From Marinovum sp. (GTDB taxonomy: Bacteria > Pseudomonadota > Alphaproteobacteria > Rhodobacterales > Rhodobacteraceae), in the NCBI GenBank assembly GCA_022447495.1, contig JAKVBH010000001.1, forward strand, positions 19,032-83,031: a stretch of DNA of 64,000 bases, in the 5' to 3' direction. Below the pieces are notes generated by a model that saw only the letters and a program-made list of their open reading frames with translations, had not been told where the DNA came from and did no database searches. Made by a program: the position numbers and the translations under genes. Below, one piece after another: positions 35,458 to 45,902 of this stretch. Position 1 is the first letter of the stretch. Every line of letters starts with the position of its first letter.

Positions 35458-36825
35458 TTACATCAACTTGCGGCGCCGTGTCACGGAAATATCGAGATCG
35501 GTGATCTTCTTACGCAGGGTATTGCGATTGATACCAAGCAAATCGGCGCATTTCGCCTGATTTCCACCAGTGGCTTCGAGCGCAATTTCAATTAGGGGAA
35601 GCTCAACTTCGCGCAAAATGCGCTGGTAAAGCCCCGGTGGTGGCAACATCGCACCGTGCAGATCAAAATAGCGACGCAAGTGACGCGCGACCGATCCACC
35701 GAGTTTTTCGTTTTGTGCCCCCTTGAGAACGGGATCCATCTCTGGCTGATTACCCAGAACAGCTTCGACCTCTATGCGCGTGATCTCATCCGCGCGGCTG
35801 GTCAACGATAGCCTGCGCACTGCGTTCTCAAGCTGGCGCACATTGCCAGGCCAGGAATACGCGCGGAATAACTCTTCTGCGTTCGGCGACAACCACCGAT
35901 TCGGCGTGCCATCACGTTCGGAACGCGCCATGAAGTGCTCTGTCAAAAGCGTAATGTCATCCACACGTTCGCGCAGCGACGGCACATGGATCGTGGCGCC
36001 AGACAAACGATAGTAAAGGTCATGGCGCAGCCGTCCGTCATCCAACGCTTGGCTCAAATCCGTCTGTGATGTGGCCATAAAACGCGGGACATGTTCGCCC
36101 AGACCATCAACCATGCGCACGATACGGGCCTGAACCTCCTCATCAATGTCTGTGATTTCGTCGACTAAAACGGTCCCGCCTTTCACACGGGCCAAAACCC
36201 GCGCGGGCCCCTCCAAATCGGAGAGATCAGAAGCGGTCACGGTCACAAAGGGAAGCGTACGCCGATCCGAAAAGTCATGGATGGCCCGCGCGATGAGGGA
36301 TTTGCCCGTCCCGCTCTCGCCCGAGATCATCACCGGCAAGTCGGTGTTCATAACTCGTGCGACGAGACGATAAAGCTCCTGCATGGCTGCCGTTTTGCCC
36401 ACCAGCGGAAGCTCATCGGAGGCAGGCACATCCATCGGTTCCGATTTTCGTTGCGCCTGACCGCGGCTCTCCAGGGCACGTGCGGTGCGTTTCATCAGGT
36501 CAGGCAAATCAAACGGCTTGGGCAGATAGTCGTAGGCTTCTGCTTCGGCGGCTTGGATCGCGGTCATAATCGTATTTTGAGCCGAAATGACGATCACGGG
36601 CAGGTCTGGGCGATCCTGACCAATTTTAGGCAGCATTTCCAAACCATTGCCATCGGGCATCATCACGTCTGAGATCACCACATCGCCTTTGCCCTCTGCC
36701 ACCCATCGCATGAGTGTGGTCAGCGACGAGGTCGCATGCACCTTGCACCCGGCGCGGGTCAGGGCTTGGGTCAAAACCGTCCGGATAGTACGGTCATCGT
36801 CGGCCACCAAAATCGTGCCATCCAT
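35458..36825 (-). CDS. ntrC: Nitrogen regulation response regulator NtrC (GAFTGA-less type)
   Basis: A 455-residue response regulator with receiver Asp53 in [12 protein letters not shown] and Walker A GESGTGKS at 169-176. Walker B is TVLVDEITD, and the Fis-type helix-turn-helix at the end reads [20 protein letters not shown]. The GAFTGA loop that contacts sigma-54 is absent; the segment between the strands is shortened ([19 protein letters not shown]). Rhodobacter capsulatus NtrC has the same deletion and works with sigma-70 polymerase. It is phosphorylated by NtrB, 12 bp upstream. Confidence 0.95.
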   Translation of the reverse strand: MDGTILVADDDRTIRTVLTQALTRAGCKVHATSSLTTLMRWVAEGKGDVVISDVMMPDGNGLEMLPKIGQDRPDLPVIVISAQNTIMTAIQAAEAEAYDYLPKPFDLPDLMKRTARALESRGQAQRKSEPMDVPASDELPLVGKTAAMQELYRLVARVMNTDLPVMISGESGTGKSLIARAIHDFSDRRTLPFVTVTASDLSDLEGPARVLARVKGGTVLVDEITDIDEEVQARIVRMVDGLGEHVPRFMATSQTDLSQALDDGRLRHDLYYRLSGATIHVPSLRERVDDITLLTEHFMARSERDGTPNRWLSPNAEELFRAYSWPGNVRQLENAVRRLSLTSRADEITRIEVEAVLGNQPEMDPVLKGAQNEKLGGSVARHLRRYFDLHGAMLPPPGLYQRILREVELPLIEIALEATGGNQAKCADLLGINRNTLRKKITDLDISVTRRRKLM

Positions 36826-36837
36826 AGCTCTGCTCTC

Positions 36838-37922
36838 CTACACGTTGGGCCGAGGCACCCGGGGCACCATCGGCAACGAAATGCGAAACACGGTGCGTCC
36901 CGGCACCGAGGTGACGGAAATCCACCCGTCATGATCGAGAATAATCTTGCTCACCAAGGCCAAGCCAAGGCCGGTTCCATTTTCACGTCCCGAGACAAAT
37001 GGATCAAAAACATCGCCCTTTAGATCTTCGGGAAGGCCCGGGCCATCATCAATCACCTCAATCTGCAAGGGCAACGTTTGGCCAGTGCCATCGGCGCGGC
37101 GCATCCGAAAAGCCCGTTCATAAAACGTGTGCAAGGTAATGGTTCCCGACCCACCCGGCGCTGCTTCTGCGGCGTTGCGAATGAGGTTGGCGATCACCTG
37201 TTGCAGTTGATCCGGATCCCCCCAAGATGATGGCAGTGAAGGGTCATAATTTTCTTTGATCGTCATTTGTGCCGCGGGCCCCAAAAGAGCGGAGCGTCGC
37301 GCTCGGTCCAGCACATCGTGCAAATTCACAGGTTGACGCGCAGGTTGCGTGAGATTGCCAAACTGTTCGACCTGCTCCAACAGTTTTACGATCCTACGCG
37401 TTTCACCCACGATGAGGTCTGTGAGTTCCAGGTCCTCGGGCCCGAGGTTCATGCTCAGAAGTTGTGCCGCACCGGTGATGCCCGCCAGCGGGTTTTTGAT
37501 CTCATGCGCGAGCATTTCGGCCATGCCAATTGCGGATTTGGCCGCCGACTTCGCAGTCTGGCTTTGCGTCATCCGGCCCGCCAATTCACGGGGCGAGATC
37601 ATGATAAGCATCTGGCCGCCGTAGCCTTGCACGGGCGACACTTGTAAGCTGCACTGCAGAGGCGCTCGGCTACCTGTGCCGATATCGACATCGTTGACAA
37701 AGAGCGGCGATTTTTGATCACGGGCTCTTTGGAAGCTCTCTTCAAGCGGCGCATCAACCGCGAGCTTGTCCCAAAGAGGTTCGCCCATAAGCATCTTTTC
37801 AGAGGCGTTGAAGAAGCCTTCTGCGGCCGGGTTCACGGAGACAATGCGATCTTCGACATCAACCATAATTGACGGAACAGGCAAAGACGCCCAAAGCTCA
37901 TAGCGATCTATTGCGATCGGGC

Positions 37923-37926
<4 letters not shown>
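36838..37926 (-). CDS. ntrB: Nitrogen regulation sensor kinase NtrB
   Basis: A 362-residue cytoplasmic histidine kinase. A PAS domain occupies about 10-120 (SLPVPSIMVDVEDRIVSVNPAAEGFFNASE). The H-box is MLAHEIKNPLAGITGAAQLL. The N-box NLIRNAAEAAPGG, DDGPGLPE and GTGLGLALVSKI form the ATPase domain. It controls NtrC phosphorylation in response to PII proteins. ATG 37926 overlaps the dusB stop (ATGA), so the two are coupled, and the longer open frame upstream is within dusB. Confidence 0.95.
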
Positions 37927-38918
<992 letters not shown>

Positions 38919-39119
38919 GTGAGAACGCACAGCCAATTTTTTGCAGGTTTAAAATGTGCTAGCGAAGCCAGCGGCGTTAATCCATTGTTTGACGCTGCGA
39001 TTTTGACTGCCCTTTCACCATTTGCCTAGTTTTTAGTCACACCCATTTGGTAGATTGCGCGCAAGCGTGACTGATACTAGGGTCGCGGCCCGAACGGCGC
39101 CATTGAAAGAGCCTGCGTT

Positions 39120-39620
39120 ATGACCACTCTTGTGACCGCTTTTGTGACTGTTTTGGGTGTCGGATATCTGCGCCCTGCGTCGGGGACATGGGGTTCGCTT
39201 GCGGCCTTTCCTTTGGGGTATGCCGTTTGGCTCGGCACCGGCGCCTTGGGGTTCGGCGTGGTCACGCTGATTGTCACCATCTTGGGCGTTCGTGCCACTG
39301 CGCAATACATCGAAACCCGTAATAGCAAGGACCCATCCGAGGTGGTCATCGACGAGGTTGCGGGGCAATGGATTGCGTTGCTGCCTGTTGCGGTGGGCGC
39401 GAGTGCGCGCGGGTTGGAACCTTGGGACATGTATCCAGGCTTGATCGTCGGCTTTCTGCTGTTTCGGCTCTTTGACATTTGGAAGCCGGGGCCCGTCGGT
39501 TGGATGGACCGCCGTGGCGATGCGTTTGGTGTGATGTTCGATGATGTGATAGCAGGCATATTCGCGGCATTGGGTGTTGTGGCGCTCGCCGCGATTGCCC
39601 ACGGAGTGTTGACGGGATGA
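39120..39620 (+). CDS. pgpA: Phosphatidylglycerophosphatase A
   Basis: A 166-residue integral membrane enzyme that dephosphorylates phosphatidylglycerophosphate to phosphatidylglycerol. SGTWGSLAAFPLGY, VVIDEVAGQWIAL, FRLFDIWKPGPVGW and FDDVIAGI are the PgpA blocks with acidic catalytic residues. Three or four membrane segments are expected. It is divergent from dusB and overlaps the following amidase gene by 4 bp. Confidence 0.94.
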   Translation: MTTLVTAFVTVLGVGYLRPASGTWGSLAAFPLGYAVWLGTGALGFGVVTLIVTILGVRATAQYIETRNSKDPSEVVIDEVAGQWIALLPVAVGASARGLEPWDMYPGLIVGFLLFRLFDIWKPGPVGWMDRRGDAFGVMFDDVIAGIFAALGVVALAAIAHGVLTG

Positions 39621-40108
39621 CAGTTCCTTTTGATACCGCGCGCGACATCGTCACGTTAGCGACAGAGAAAAACCTCCACATCAGCACTGCGGAAAGTTGC
39701 ACCGGCGGCATGGTCGCGGCGGCAATCACCGATGTGCCCGGCTCTTCTTCGATCTTTGAACGGGGCTTTGTGACCTATTCCAATGCCGCCAAGGTCGAAA
39801 TGATTGGTGTCAGCCAATCTCATTTGGATAAGCACGGAGCCGTGTCAGAACCCGTTGTACGCGACATGGCCACGGGTGCATTGCACGCGGCTCGGGCCAA
39901 TATCGCCGTGTCCATATCGGGCATTGCTGGACCCGGCGGGTCTGAACACAAACCCGAAGGCCGTGTATGTTTCGGCTTGGCTCAGGGCGAGCAAGTCACG
40001 ACAGAAACAGTGGACTTTGGCGCGCTTGGCCGAGCCAAGGTGCGCACAGCCGCCACGCAGTATGCTCTGGACCTCATCTTAGGTGCGCTGCGCCAAGGCG
40101 GCACCTAA
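39617..40108 (+). CDS. pncC: CinA-family nicotinamide-nucleotide amidohydrolase
   Basis: A 163-residue stand-alone CinA C-terminal domain. TAESCTGGMVAAAITDVPGSS and SGIAGPGGSEHKPEGRVCFG are the family motifs. Proteins of this type deamidate nicotinamide mononucleotide and recycle pyridine nucleotides. The start overlaps the pgpA stop (ATGA). The 3' end overlaps, on the opposite strand, the remnant tail of an MmgE/PrpD gene. Confidence 0.92.
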   Translation: MTVPFDTARDIVTLATEKNLHISTAESCTGGMVAAAITDVPGSSSIFERGFVTYSNAAKVEMIGVSQSHLDKHGAVSEPVVRDMATGALHAARANIAVSISGIAGPGGSEHKPEGRVCFGLAQGEQVTTETVDFGALGRAKVRTAATQYALDLILGALRQGGT

Positions 40109-40240
40109 TGCACGCGCAGATGCGCCATTCTGGATCAACAGCAAAATCTCCTCAGCTCGTGCTTCTCCAACCAAGGAAATCGCTTTTGCGCGTACACGCT
40201 CGCGTCGCACTTCGATGGTTTGCGGTGCAAGCAGGTCATG
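40079..40240 (-). pseudogene. Orphaned C-terminal tail of the MmgE/PrpD gene
   Basis: Beyond the TAG at 40241-40243 the same frame stays open for 53 codons, reading HDLLAPQTIEVRRERVRAKA and then SLVGEARAEEILLLIQNGAS, up to TAA at 40079. This resembles the helical end of MmgE/PrpD proteins. The last 30 bp overlap the pncC coding sequence on the other strand. It is probably untranslated unless TAG is read through. Confidence 0.6.
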
Positions 40241-41380
40241 CTAAACGGTGAATAAGTTCCCACCGCTCATCACCTCCAGGCGCGCTTCGGTTTCACTCAA
40301 TGTCTCATCAGGGACGACGTCGACCAGGGTTTGCAGCTTTCGGATGTCGTCGTCTCCCATCAACTCATCGGTATAGCTTTCGGCAAGGGCGGTATCATGA
40401 CCGCCAAGCGCCATGGCGATAACGGCTCCATAGCTGAACTTCGCGCCAAGCCCAGTGTGTGGCGCCACCTGATTGCAGACGTTCATCCAGCGCGGATGCG
40501 TGGTTACCTTTATGGATGTAACATCACTCACCGGCCCAATTTTCCTGAGCGCTTCGAGGGTGGCGTGAAGCCCGTGGCAGCAAGCGTGCAACGTGTGGCT
40601 AACCCGATCAAAGCGCCACTCGGTGCCAGGGTTGGCCCAAGCCCCGTGATGTGTTTGCGCAAACGCCATGAGCGCATCAGGTCCGGCGCTCATGCCCCGC
40701 GTGGCGAGATCGACAGACAGAACACCGGTTTGCGCTGCCAGTCCGGCGTTGAAGGGCTTTCCCATGGTCCCAAATTGCGCCTTGAGCCCCGCTGCTTGCG
40801 TTGCGCAGAGCGATAAAGCGCAGCCCAAATCATCAGGACGTAGGCCGAGAAGCACTGCGACACCAAGCGCTGCACCAAATGCCCCAGCGGTTGCCGTTTG
40901 GTGATAGCCCACTTGATAATGCCCACGACCGAGCCAAACGCCCATGCGCACGGACGCCTCCAACCCAAGAACCGCGGCGCGCTGCCACTCAATTCCGGAC
41001 GCATTCTCCCGCTCAGCCACCGATAGGACCGCCGGCAACACAGCCACGGACGGGTGACCGATGTGGTCAAAATGCGTGTCATCGTAGTCCAACGCATGGG
41101 ACGTGGTGCCATTGATCAAAGCGGCCATACGCGCCGTCGTTGCGCCGCCGCCAAAAATGGAGGCGTGCGTTTGGCCGCCCTCTGCTTGGGCTTGTGAACG
41201 CAGTATTCCGCTCACCGGCGCGTCGACACCGGCGAGACCGCACGCGGCCCAGTCAAGCATCGACATCTGCACCACTTCGCCCACCTCGTCTGGCCAGCTT
41301 TCGGTATCCGCCAAAGCCAGCAAATCCGGTAAAATGTCGTGGTGGTCTTGGGGCACGGTTCCGCTCCTTGGCTTTCGCAT
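40241..41380 (-). CDS. MmgE/PrpD family protein, ending early at an in-frame TAG
   Basis: A 379-residue protein of the 2-methylcitrate dehydratase/iminodisuccinate epimerase family. VVQMSMLDWAACGLAG, GTTSHALDYDDTHFDHIGHPS, HQTATAGAFGAALGVAVLLGL and WRFDRVSHTLHACCHGLHATL are family blocks. Usual length is about 430-450; here the frame stops at TAG, but family-like coding continues in the same frame for 53 codons. Read through, it would be 433 residues. The start ATG 41380 precedes DHHDILPDLLALAD; the open frame upstream belongs to other sequence. No prpB/prpC neighbours exist, so the propionate pathway is not implied. Confidence 0.75.
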   Translation of the reverse strand: MRKPRSGTVPQDHHDILPDLLALADTESWPDEVGEVVQMSMLDWAACGLAGVDAPVSGILRSQAQAEGGQTHASIFGGGATTARMAALINGTTSHALDYDDTHFDHIGHPSVAVLPAVLSVAERENASGIEWQRAAVLGLEASVRMGVWLGRGHYQVGYHQTATAGAFGAALGVAVLLGLRPDDLGCALSLCATQAAGLKAQFGTMGKPFNAGLAAQTGVLSVDLATRGMSAGPDALMAFAQTHHGAWANPGTEWRFDRVSHTLHACCHGLHATLEALRKIGPVSDVTSIKVTTHPRWMNVCNQVAPHTGLGAKFSYGAVIAMALGGHDTALAESYTDELMGDDDIRKLQTLVDVVPDETLSETEARLEVMSGGNLFTV

Positions 41381-41402
41381 AAGGCTAGTGGAGAGCGCTG
41401 AA

Positions 41403-41717
41403 CTAGGCCAGTTGTGTATAGCCCTTTTTGGCCTTTTGCATCTTAGCGATGAGGTCTTTTGGCTGTGCCGGGGTGGTTGAGATACCGCCATCTGCTCTGT
41501 CTTTTGCGGCGCGGGCTTCGTTGGCTTGAATGAGCGCGTAGACCGATTGGGCAGGCGACGCGGGTGCCCGTCCCATGATGTTTGCTTGACGTTCTTCTGC
41601 AGACTGATCACTTGCGGGTTGCACCGCAGACACGCGCTCCGCCGCGCCGTTTTGAATGGGCGGCACCACGTTGACAGAAGCACTTGGTGCAGATGTGCTG
41701 ACCGTAGCGGGGCCCAT
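41403..41717 (-). CDS. Hypothetical protein, low complexity
   Basis: A 104-residue protein rich in Ala, Ser, Pro and Gln, with no signal peptide. The N-terminal half looks disordered; the C-terminal half is helical (SPAQSVYALIQANEARAAKDRAD and LIAKMQKAKKGYTQLA). ATG 41717 has AAGGA nine bases upstream, which is better than the TTG at 41765. I do not recognise a family. It lies 22 bp upstream of the MmgE/PrpD start and may share its transcript. Confidence 0.5.
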   Translation of the reverse strand: MGPATVSTSAPSASVNVVPPIQNGAAERVSAVQPASDQSAEERQANIMGRAPASPAQSVYALIQANEARAAKDRADGGISTTPAQPKDLIAKMQKAKKGYTQLA

Positions 41718-41848
41718 ACGTGCGGTTCCTTGGTTTGGATACAAGTCCGACGATTGCCCGGACAATGAGGCAAAAGAGGGGCCTAAGAAATCCTAAATGC
41801 CTCGGATTTTATCACATTGCGTTAATGTTTTACCGCGTTTCAAGAGCT

Positions 41849-42304
41849 TTAACCACGGCCATAAAGGTCTTGTGCACGGCGCTCAAAGGCGCGGACCACA
41901 CGTTGCATCGCATCGTTGAACACAACCCCGATGATCCCCTGGAGCACCGCGTTGCGAAATTCAAAATCCACAAAGAACGTCACTTCGCAGCCGCCGTCGG
42001 GACGATCAGCAAAAGCCCAATTCGACTTCATATATCGGAAAGGCCCGTCGAGATATTCTGTGTCGATCTTTTGAATGTCGGGCCAGAGAACCACACGACT
42101 ACCGAACCGTTCGCGAAACACTTTAAAGGAGATCACCAAGTCGGCATCCATCACCTCTGAGTCGTTCGCGCCGGGTGCCCGCCTGCGAATGCGTGCCGCA
42201 GCGCACCACGGTAAGAACTTTGGGTAGGAGGCGACATCCGCGACAAGAGCATACATTTGCGCGGCGGTATAAGGCAGATGTTTGATCTCGGAATGGGTTG
42301 GCAT
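41849..42304 (-). CDS. RatA/Coq10-like START-domain protein
   Basis: A 151-residue SRPBCC-fold protein. HLPYTAAQMYALVADVASYPKFLPWCAAARIRRR is the family start, and FRYMKSNWAFADRPDGGCEVTFFVDFEFRN with FERRAQDLYG ends it. The group includes Coq10 lipid-binding (ubiquinone) proteins and E. coli RatA; in alphaproteobacteria a quinone-related role is more likely. It usually follows lipA; here hpt and a small gene lie between on the other strand. Confidence 0.88.
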   Translation of the reverse strand: MPTHSEIKHLPYTAAQMYALVADVASYPKFLPWCAAARIRRRAPGANDSEVMDADLVISFKVFRERFGSRVVLWPDIQKIDTEYLDGPFRYMKSNWAFADRPDGGCEVTFFVDFEFRNAVLQGIIGVVFNDAMQRVVRAFERRAQDLYGRG

Positions 42305-42388
42305 GGACCTTGGGACTTGTGGTAGGACAATCGCAAATCGCGTAATCGGCCATGTCGCCCGTTTGCGCCGCAGTTTCAAGGGGCGAGC

Positions 42389-42931
42389 ATGGCTGAGCGG
42401 CCTTATGTCATAGACAGATTAATCTCTGCGAAATCAATCGCTGCGCGGATCGAAGCACTGTGTTTGGAAATACGTGCGGAGTATTCCGGCGCAGACAAGA
42501 TTGTGGTGGTCGGCCTTCTGCGCGGGTCGTTTATCTTTATTGCCGACCTCGTGCGTGAATTGGACATGGCGGTGGAAGTCGATTTCATAGAAGCGTCTTC
42601 CTATGGAGATGCCATGGAAAGTTCGAGAGAAGTGCGCATTCTCAAAGACTTACGTTCTGGCATTGAAGGGCGCGATGTTTTGGTCGTCGAAGATATCGTC
42701 GACACGGGCCATACCCTCAATCACGTCATGGGTCTTTTAAATGCCCGCGCTCCGCGCAAGCTTATGTCAATTGCTCTCCTCGACAAGCCGACGCGGCGCG
42801 AAGTGGATTTTCGCGCCGATTGGATCGGGTTCGAGATTCCAGATGAATTTGTCGTGGGGTACGGGATTGATTTCGCGCAGCGCAATCGCAACCTACCACA
42901 TATTGGCAAAGTCCGGTTCACCGAAGAGTAA
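42389..42931 (+). CDS. hpt: Hypoxanthine phosphoribosyltransferase
   Basis: A 180-residue purine salvage enzyme that converts hypoxanthine or guanine with PRPP to IMP or [22 protein letters not shown] is the N-terminal core, [15 protein letters not shown] the PRPP-binding loop, and [20 protein letters not shown] the C-terminal base-binding part. ATG 42389 follows AAGGGGCGAG. A short membrane-protein gene follows after 1 bp. Confidence 0.95.
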   Translation: MAERPYVIDRLISAKSIAARIEALCLEIRAEYSGADKIVVVGLLRGSFIFIADLVRELDMAVEVDFIEASSYGDAMESSREVRILKDLRSGIEGRDVLVVEDIVDTGHTLNHVMGLLNARAPRKLMSIALLDKPTRREVDFRADWIGFEIPDEFVVGYGIDFAQRNRNLPHIGKVRFTEE

Positions 42932-42932
42932 G

Positions 42933-43118
42933 ATGGACCCGCGCTACTTCCTCCGCATGGCCAAATGGGCGCGCAAGCCACCCTCAGCAACCCAGATCAA
43001 AATCATGCTCGCAATCGTGGCGTTGTGCCTGGTTATTTATGGAACGGAACGTTGGTTCGGATGGCCGGATGCCCTCACAAGTGAGTGGACACGCCCCGCA
43101 AACCGCGTGGTGAGGTAA
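42933..43118 (+). CDS. Small single-pass membrane protein
   Basis: A 61-residue protein with one membrane helix (KIMLAIVALCLVIYGTERWFG, residues about 23-43) after a basic N-terminus (RYFLRMAKWARKPPS). The short tail carries WPDALTSEW. The gene is 1 bp after hpt and thus cotranscribed. I recall similar small proteins next to hpt in Rhodobacterales, but no function is known. The ribosome site lies within the end of hpt (GAAGAG). Confidence 0.7.
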   Translation: MDPRYFLRMAKWARKPPSATQIKIMLAIVALCLVIYGTERWFGWPDALTSEWTRPANRVVR

Positions 43119-43152
43119 CAGGCAGCGCGGCACTTCACGCCTTTGGCCGTTT

Positions 43153-44109
43153 CTACGCTTTGACCGCTGCCAGCTTCGTCTCGCGGGCCTCACGCAGACG
43201 CGCAAAGTCATCACCGGCGTGATAACTGGACCGGGTCAGTGGTGTTGCAGAGACCATCAAAAAACCCTTCCCAAACGCGGCCTTTTCATAAGAGGCAAAT
43301 TCGTCCGGGTGAACAAAGCGATCCACACCGTGGTGCTTTGGCGTGGGCTGCAAATATTGACCGATTGTCAGGAAATCCACATCCGCCGCACGCATGTCAT
43401 CCATCACTTGAAGAACCGCTTGCCTGTCTTCGCCCAGACCCACCATGATGCCAGATTTGGTAAAGATTGAAGGATCTAGTTCTTTCACGCGCTGCAACAG
43501 CCGAAGTGAGTGAAAGTACCGTGCTCCGGGGCGCACCGAGGGATACAGGCCCGGAACGGTTTCAAGGTTGTGGTTGAAGACGTCGGGCCGCGCATTGACG
43601 ACGACCTCCAAAGCCTCTGATCCACATTTGATGAAATCGGGCGTGAGAATTTCGATCGTTGTATCTGGAGACCGGCGGCGGATGGCGCGGATTGTCATCG
43701 CAAAATGCTCTGCTCCGCCGTCTTTGAGATCGTCACGGTCGACCGAAGTCACAACAACATGATTAAGTCCCAGCTTTTGGACAGCATCGGCCACGCGTCC
43801 CGGCTCGAAAGGATCAAGCGTGTCCGGCCTACCTGTGGCGATGTTACAGAACGTGCAACCACGAGTGCAAATCTCGCCCATGATCATCATGGTTGCGTGC
43901 CCTTGGCTCCAACACTCGCCAGCGTTGGGACACCCGGCCTCTTCGCACACCGTCACCAGCTTATGCTCGCGCATGATGCTATGCGTCTTTTGGAAGCCTT
44001 CGCCCGTCGGCGCCTTGACCCGAATCCAAGAGGGTTTCTTGGGTTGTGGATTGTCTTTGCGATGCGCTTTTTCAGGATGGCGACCCTGAGGAATTTTGAG
44101 GTCCCGCAT
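43153..44109 (-). CDS. lipA: Lipoyl synthase
   Basis: A 318-residue radical SAM enzyme that inserts two sulfur atoms into octanoyl groups to make lipoyl cofactors, for example for pyruvate dehydrogenase. The auxiliary cluster ligands are Cys55, Cys60 and Cys66 ([12 protein letters not shown]). The radical SAM cluster is Cys81, Cys85 and Cys88 (CTRGCTFC). The terminal [10 protein letters not shown] supplies the conserved serine ligand. ATG 44109 is preferred over an upstream in-frame codon. The PdhB lipoyl domain in this window is a likely target. Confidence 0.96.
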   Translation of the reverse strand: MRDLKIPQGRHPEKAHRKDNPQPKKPSWIRVKAPTGEGFQKTHSIMREHKLVTVCEEAGCPNAGECWSQGHATMMIMGEICTRGCTFCNIATGRPDTLDPFEPGRVADAVQKLGLNHVVVTSVDRDDLKDGGAEHFAMTIRAIRRRSPDTTIEILTPDFIKCGSEALEVVVNARPDVFNHNLETVPGLYPSVRPGARYFHSLRLLQRVKELDPSIFTKSGIMVGLGEDRQAVLQVMDDMRAADVDFLTIGQYLQPTPKHHGVDRFVHPDEFASYEKAAFGKGFLMVSATPLTRSSYHAGDDFARLREARETKLAAVKA

Positions 44110-44280
44110 TATTTTTTCCCCGCGAAGAACACGATGTCCCATGATGTATTCATACATGTCTGTGGCGGATATTGCGAGTTTCGCATAGCTGTCATGCTAT
44201 CGCGCATCCCAATCTGACGAGTAACGTCCGCTGCAGACGCAAGTACCCTGACCCGACATGGTGAATCTTGGATTTACGGA

Positions 44281-44445
44281 TCATGGCGCAGAGCGCGACA
44301 TCACACGCGCCTCAACCGCAGCCAGGTTCCGTTTGACCCGCCGCGACCGGACGATTGACGCCCAGCAAATGGCCACCAAAAGCGCCAGTGAGACGCCATA
44401 GGCAGACAGGACGTAGGTTGCATAGCTGCCTAGATCAACATTCAT
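44281..44445 (-). CDS. ccmD: Haem exporter protein CcmD
   Basis: A 54-residue membrane protein: MNVDLGSYATYVLSAYGVS, then a membrane helix (LALLVAICWASIV), then the basic RSRRVKRNLAAVEAR. This is the typical CcmD layout. It assists release of haem-loaded CcmE from CcmC and CcmAB. ATG 44445 overlaps the ccmC stop by 4 bp. No ccmG/dsbE gene follows; the next gene leftward is lipA. Confidence 0.9.
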   Translation of the reverse strand: MNVDLGSYATYVLSAYGVSLALLVAICWASIVRSRRVKRNLAAVEARVMSRSAP

Positions 44446-45176
44446 TCTGCCAAACGCTCCCGCATTTCTAGCGCGTGCATCCGTCGCGCGCGAATTTCAG
44501 TTTGTGTACGGACTAACACCAAAACCAGAAACAACAAGGTGAAGCCCGCCAAGCTCAGGAGCAGTGGATACCAAAAGACATCAGAGATATTTTCCTTTTT
44601 GTCCATGGAAAGCGTCGCCCCTTGGTGCAGGCCTTGGTTCCAGAAGATAACCGCGTAACGCGACAAAAACGCGAATACCGATCCCACGAGGCACAGCACC
44701 GCAGTCAAATCGGCCGCTGTGTCTGGGTTTTCAACCGCTTGCCATAACGCGAAATAGCCCAGGTAAAACAGAAATAGGATCAAGAACGATGTCAGGCGCG
44801 GATCCCAAACCCACCATGTGCCCCACATTGGTTGACCCCAAAGGGCGCCGGTGACCAGAGCAATCAGGGTCATAACGATCCCGACCGGTGCTGCAGCCCG
44901 TGCCGCAAGTGCGGACACATGGTGACGCCGTACAATCCAGATGAGCGAAGCCACAAGCATCATCAGCCACGCATTGATGGCCACGAAGGCCGACGGCACG
45001 TGGATATAGATGATCTTGACCGTCGATCCTTGCCGGAAGTCATCGGGCGTAAAGAAAAAACCCCAGCCCAACCCCAAAACGACAAAAACCATAGAGATGA
45101 TCCACAGCGAGGGGATCACCCTGTCTGTGGTGTCGATGAACTTCTTAGGGTTCGCGTATTCCCAGATCGATGCCAT
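44442..45176 (-). CDS. ccmC: Haem transporter CcmC
   Basis: A 244-residue, six-segment membrane protein of cytochrome c maturation. The tryptophan-rich motif WGQPMWGTWWVWDPRLT faces the periplasm and presents haem to CcmE; conserved histidines flank it. ATG 45176 (MASIWEYANPKKF) matches family starts. It lies 69 bp after ccmB and is coupled to ccmD. Confidence 0.95.
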   Translation of the reverse strand: MASIWEYANPKKFIDTTDRVIPSLWIISMVFVVLGLGWGFFFTPDDFRQGSTVKIIYIHVPSAFVAINAWLMMLVASLIWIVRRHHVSALAARAAAPVGIVMTLIALVTGALWGQPMWGTWWVWDPRLTSFLILFLFYLGYFALWQAVENPDTAADLTAVLCLVGSVFAFLSRYAVIFWNQGLHQGATLSMDKKENISDVFWYPLLLSLAGFTLLFLVLVLVRTQTEIRARRMHALEMRERLAE

Positions 45177-45245
45177 ATAAGCGATGTAAGTCCCTGTTGT
45201 GCTCCACGCTACCGCCAAATTGGCGCACTACAAAGGAAATTGCCG

Positions 45246-45902
45246 TTACCTTAAATTCACCCGGAGCACCGCTGCCGCTGCGAAGGGCAAGCAGGCCAAC
45301 GTCCCCAAGGTTATGCCGGTCAACAAAAGGAGTGGTGTTTGTACGTCAAGCCCGGCCGCACCACGCCTCGCGACCTCTGCGCCAAAGATGAGGGTTGGCA
45401 CGTAGAGTGGGAGAACAAGTAGCGACAACAAGAGCGATCCGCGTTTGAGCCCCACGGTTAGCGCAGCGCCGAAAGCACCAATCATTGAGAGCGCTGGCGT
45501 GCCCACAAAGAGACCTGCGACCAGCCAAAGATACCCAGACGCTGGCAGGTTGAGCAGCCCTCCCAAGACGGGCGCCACACAGACAAGGGGCACCCCCGTG
45601 GTAATCCAATGAGCCAAGGCTTTGATGCCGACCAATCCCTCCAAAGGCACGGGCGACGTCGCCAACAACTCAAGCGTTCCATCCTCCCAATCCAACGCAA
45701 AGATACGATCAAGCGACAACAAACAGGCGAGCAAGGCGCCCAGCCAAAGAATGCCTGCAGCCACCCGGCTCAAAAGCTCTGGATTAGGGCCAAGCGCCAA
45801 GGGCACCAAAGTCACAACAATCAGAAAGAATGCCAAACCAAGGCCAAAGCCACCACCCGCCCGCAAGGCCAGCATGATGTCACGCCAAAACAGCGCTCTC
45901 AT
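45246..45902 (-). CDS. ccmB: Haem exporter membrane subunit CcmB
   Basis: A 218-residue polytopic membrane protein. The N-terminal LFWRDIMLALRAGGGFGLGLAFFLIVV and DWEDGTLELLATSPVPLEGLVGIKALAHW are the CcmB signature regions. It forms an ABC complex with CcmA in cytochrome c maturation. The start overlaps the ccmA stop by 4 bp. Confidence 0.94.
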   Translation of the reverse strand: MRALFWRDIMLALRAGGGFGLGLAFFLIVVTLVPLALGPNPELLSRVAAGILWLGALLACLLSLDRIFALDWEDGTLELLATSPVPLEGLVGIKALAHWITTGVPLVCVAPVLGGLLNLPASGYLWLVAGLFVGTPALSMIGAFGAALTVGLKRGSLLLSLLVLPLYVPTLIFGAEVARRGAAGLDVQTPLLLLTGITLGTLACLPFAAAAVLRVNLR

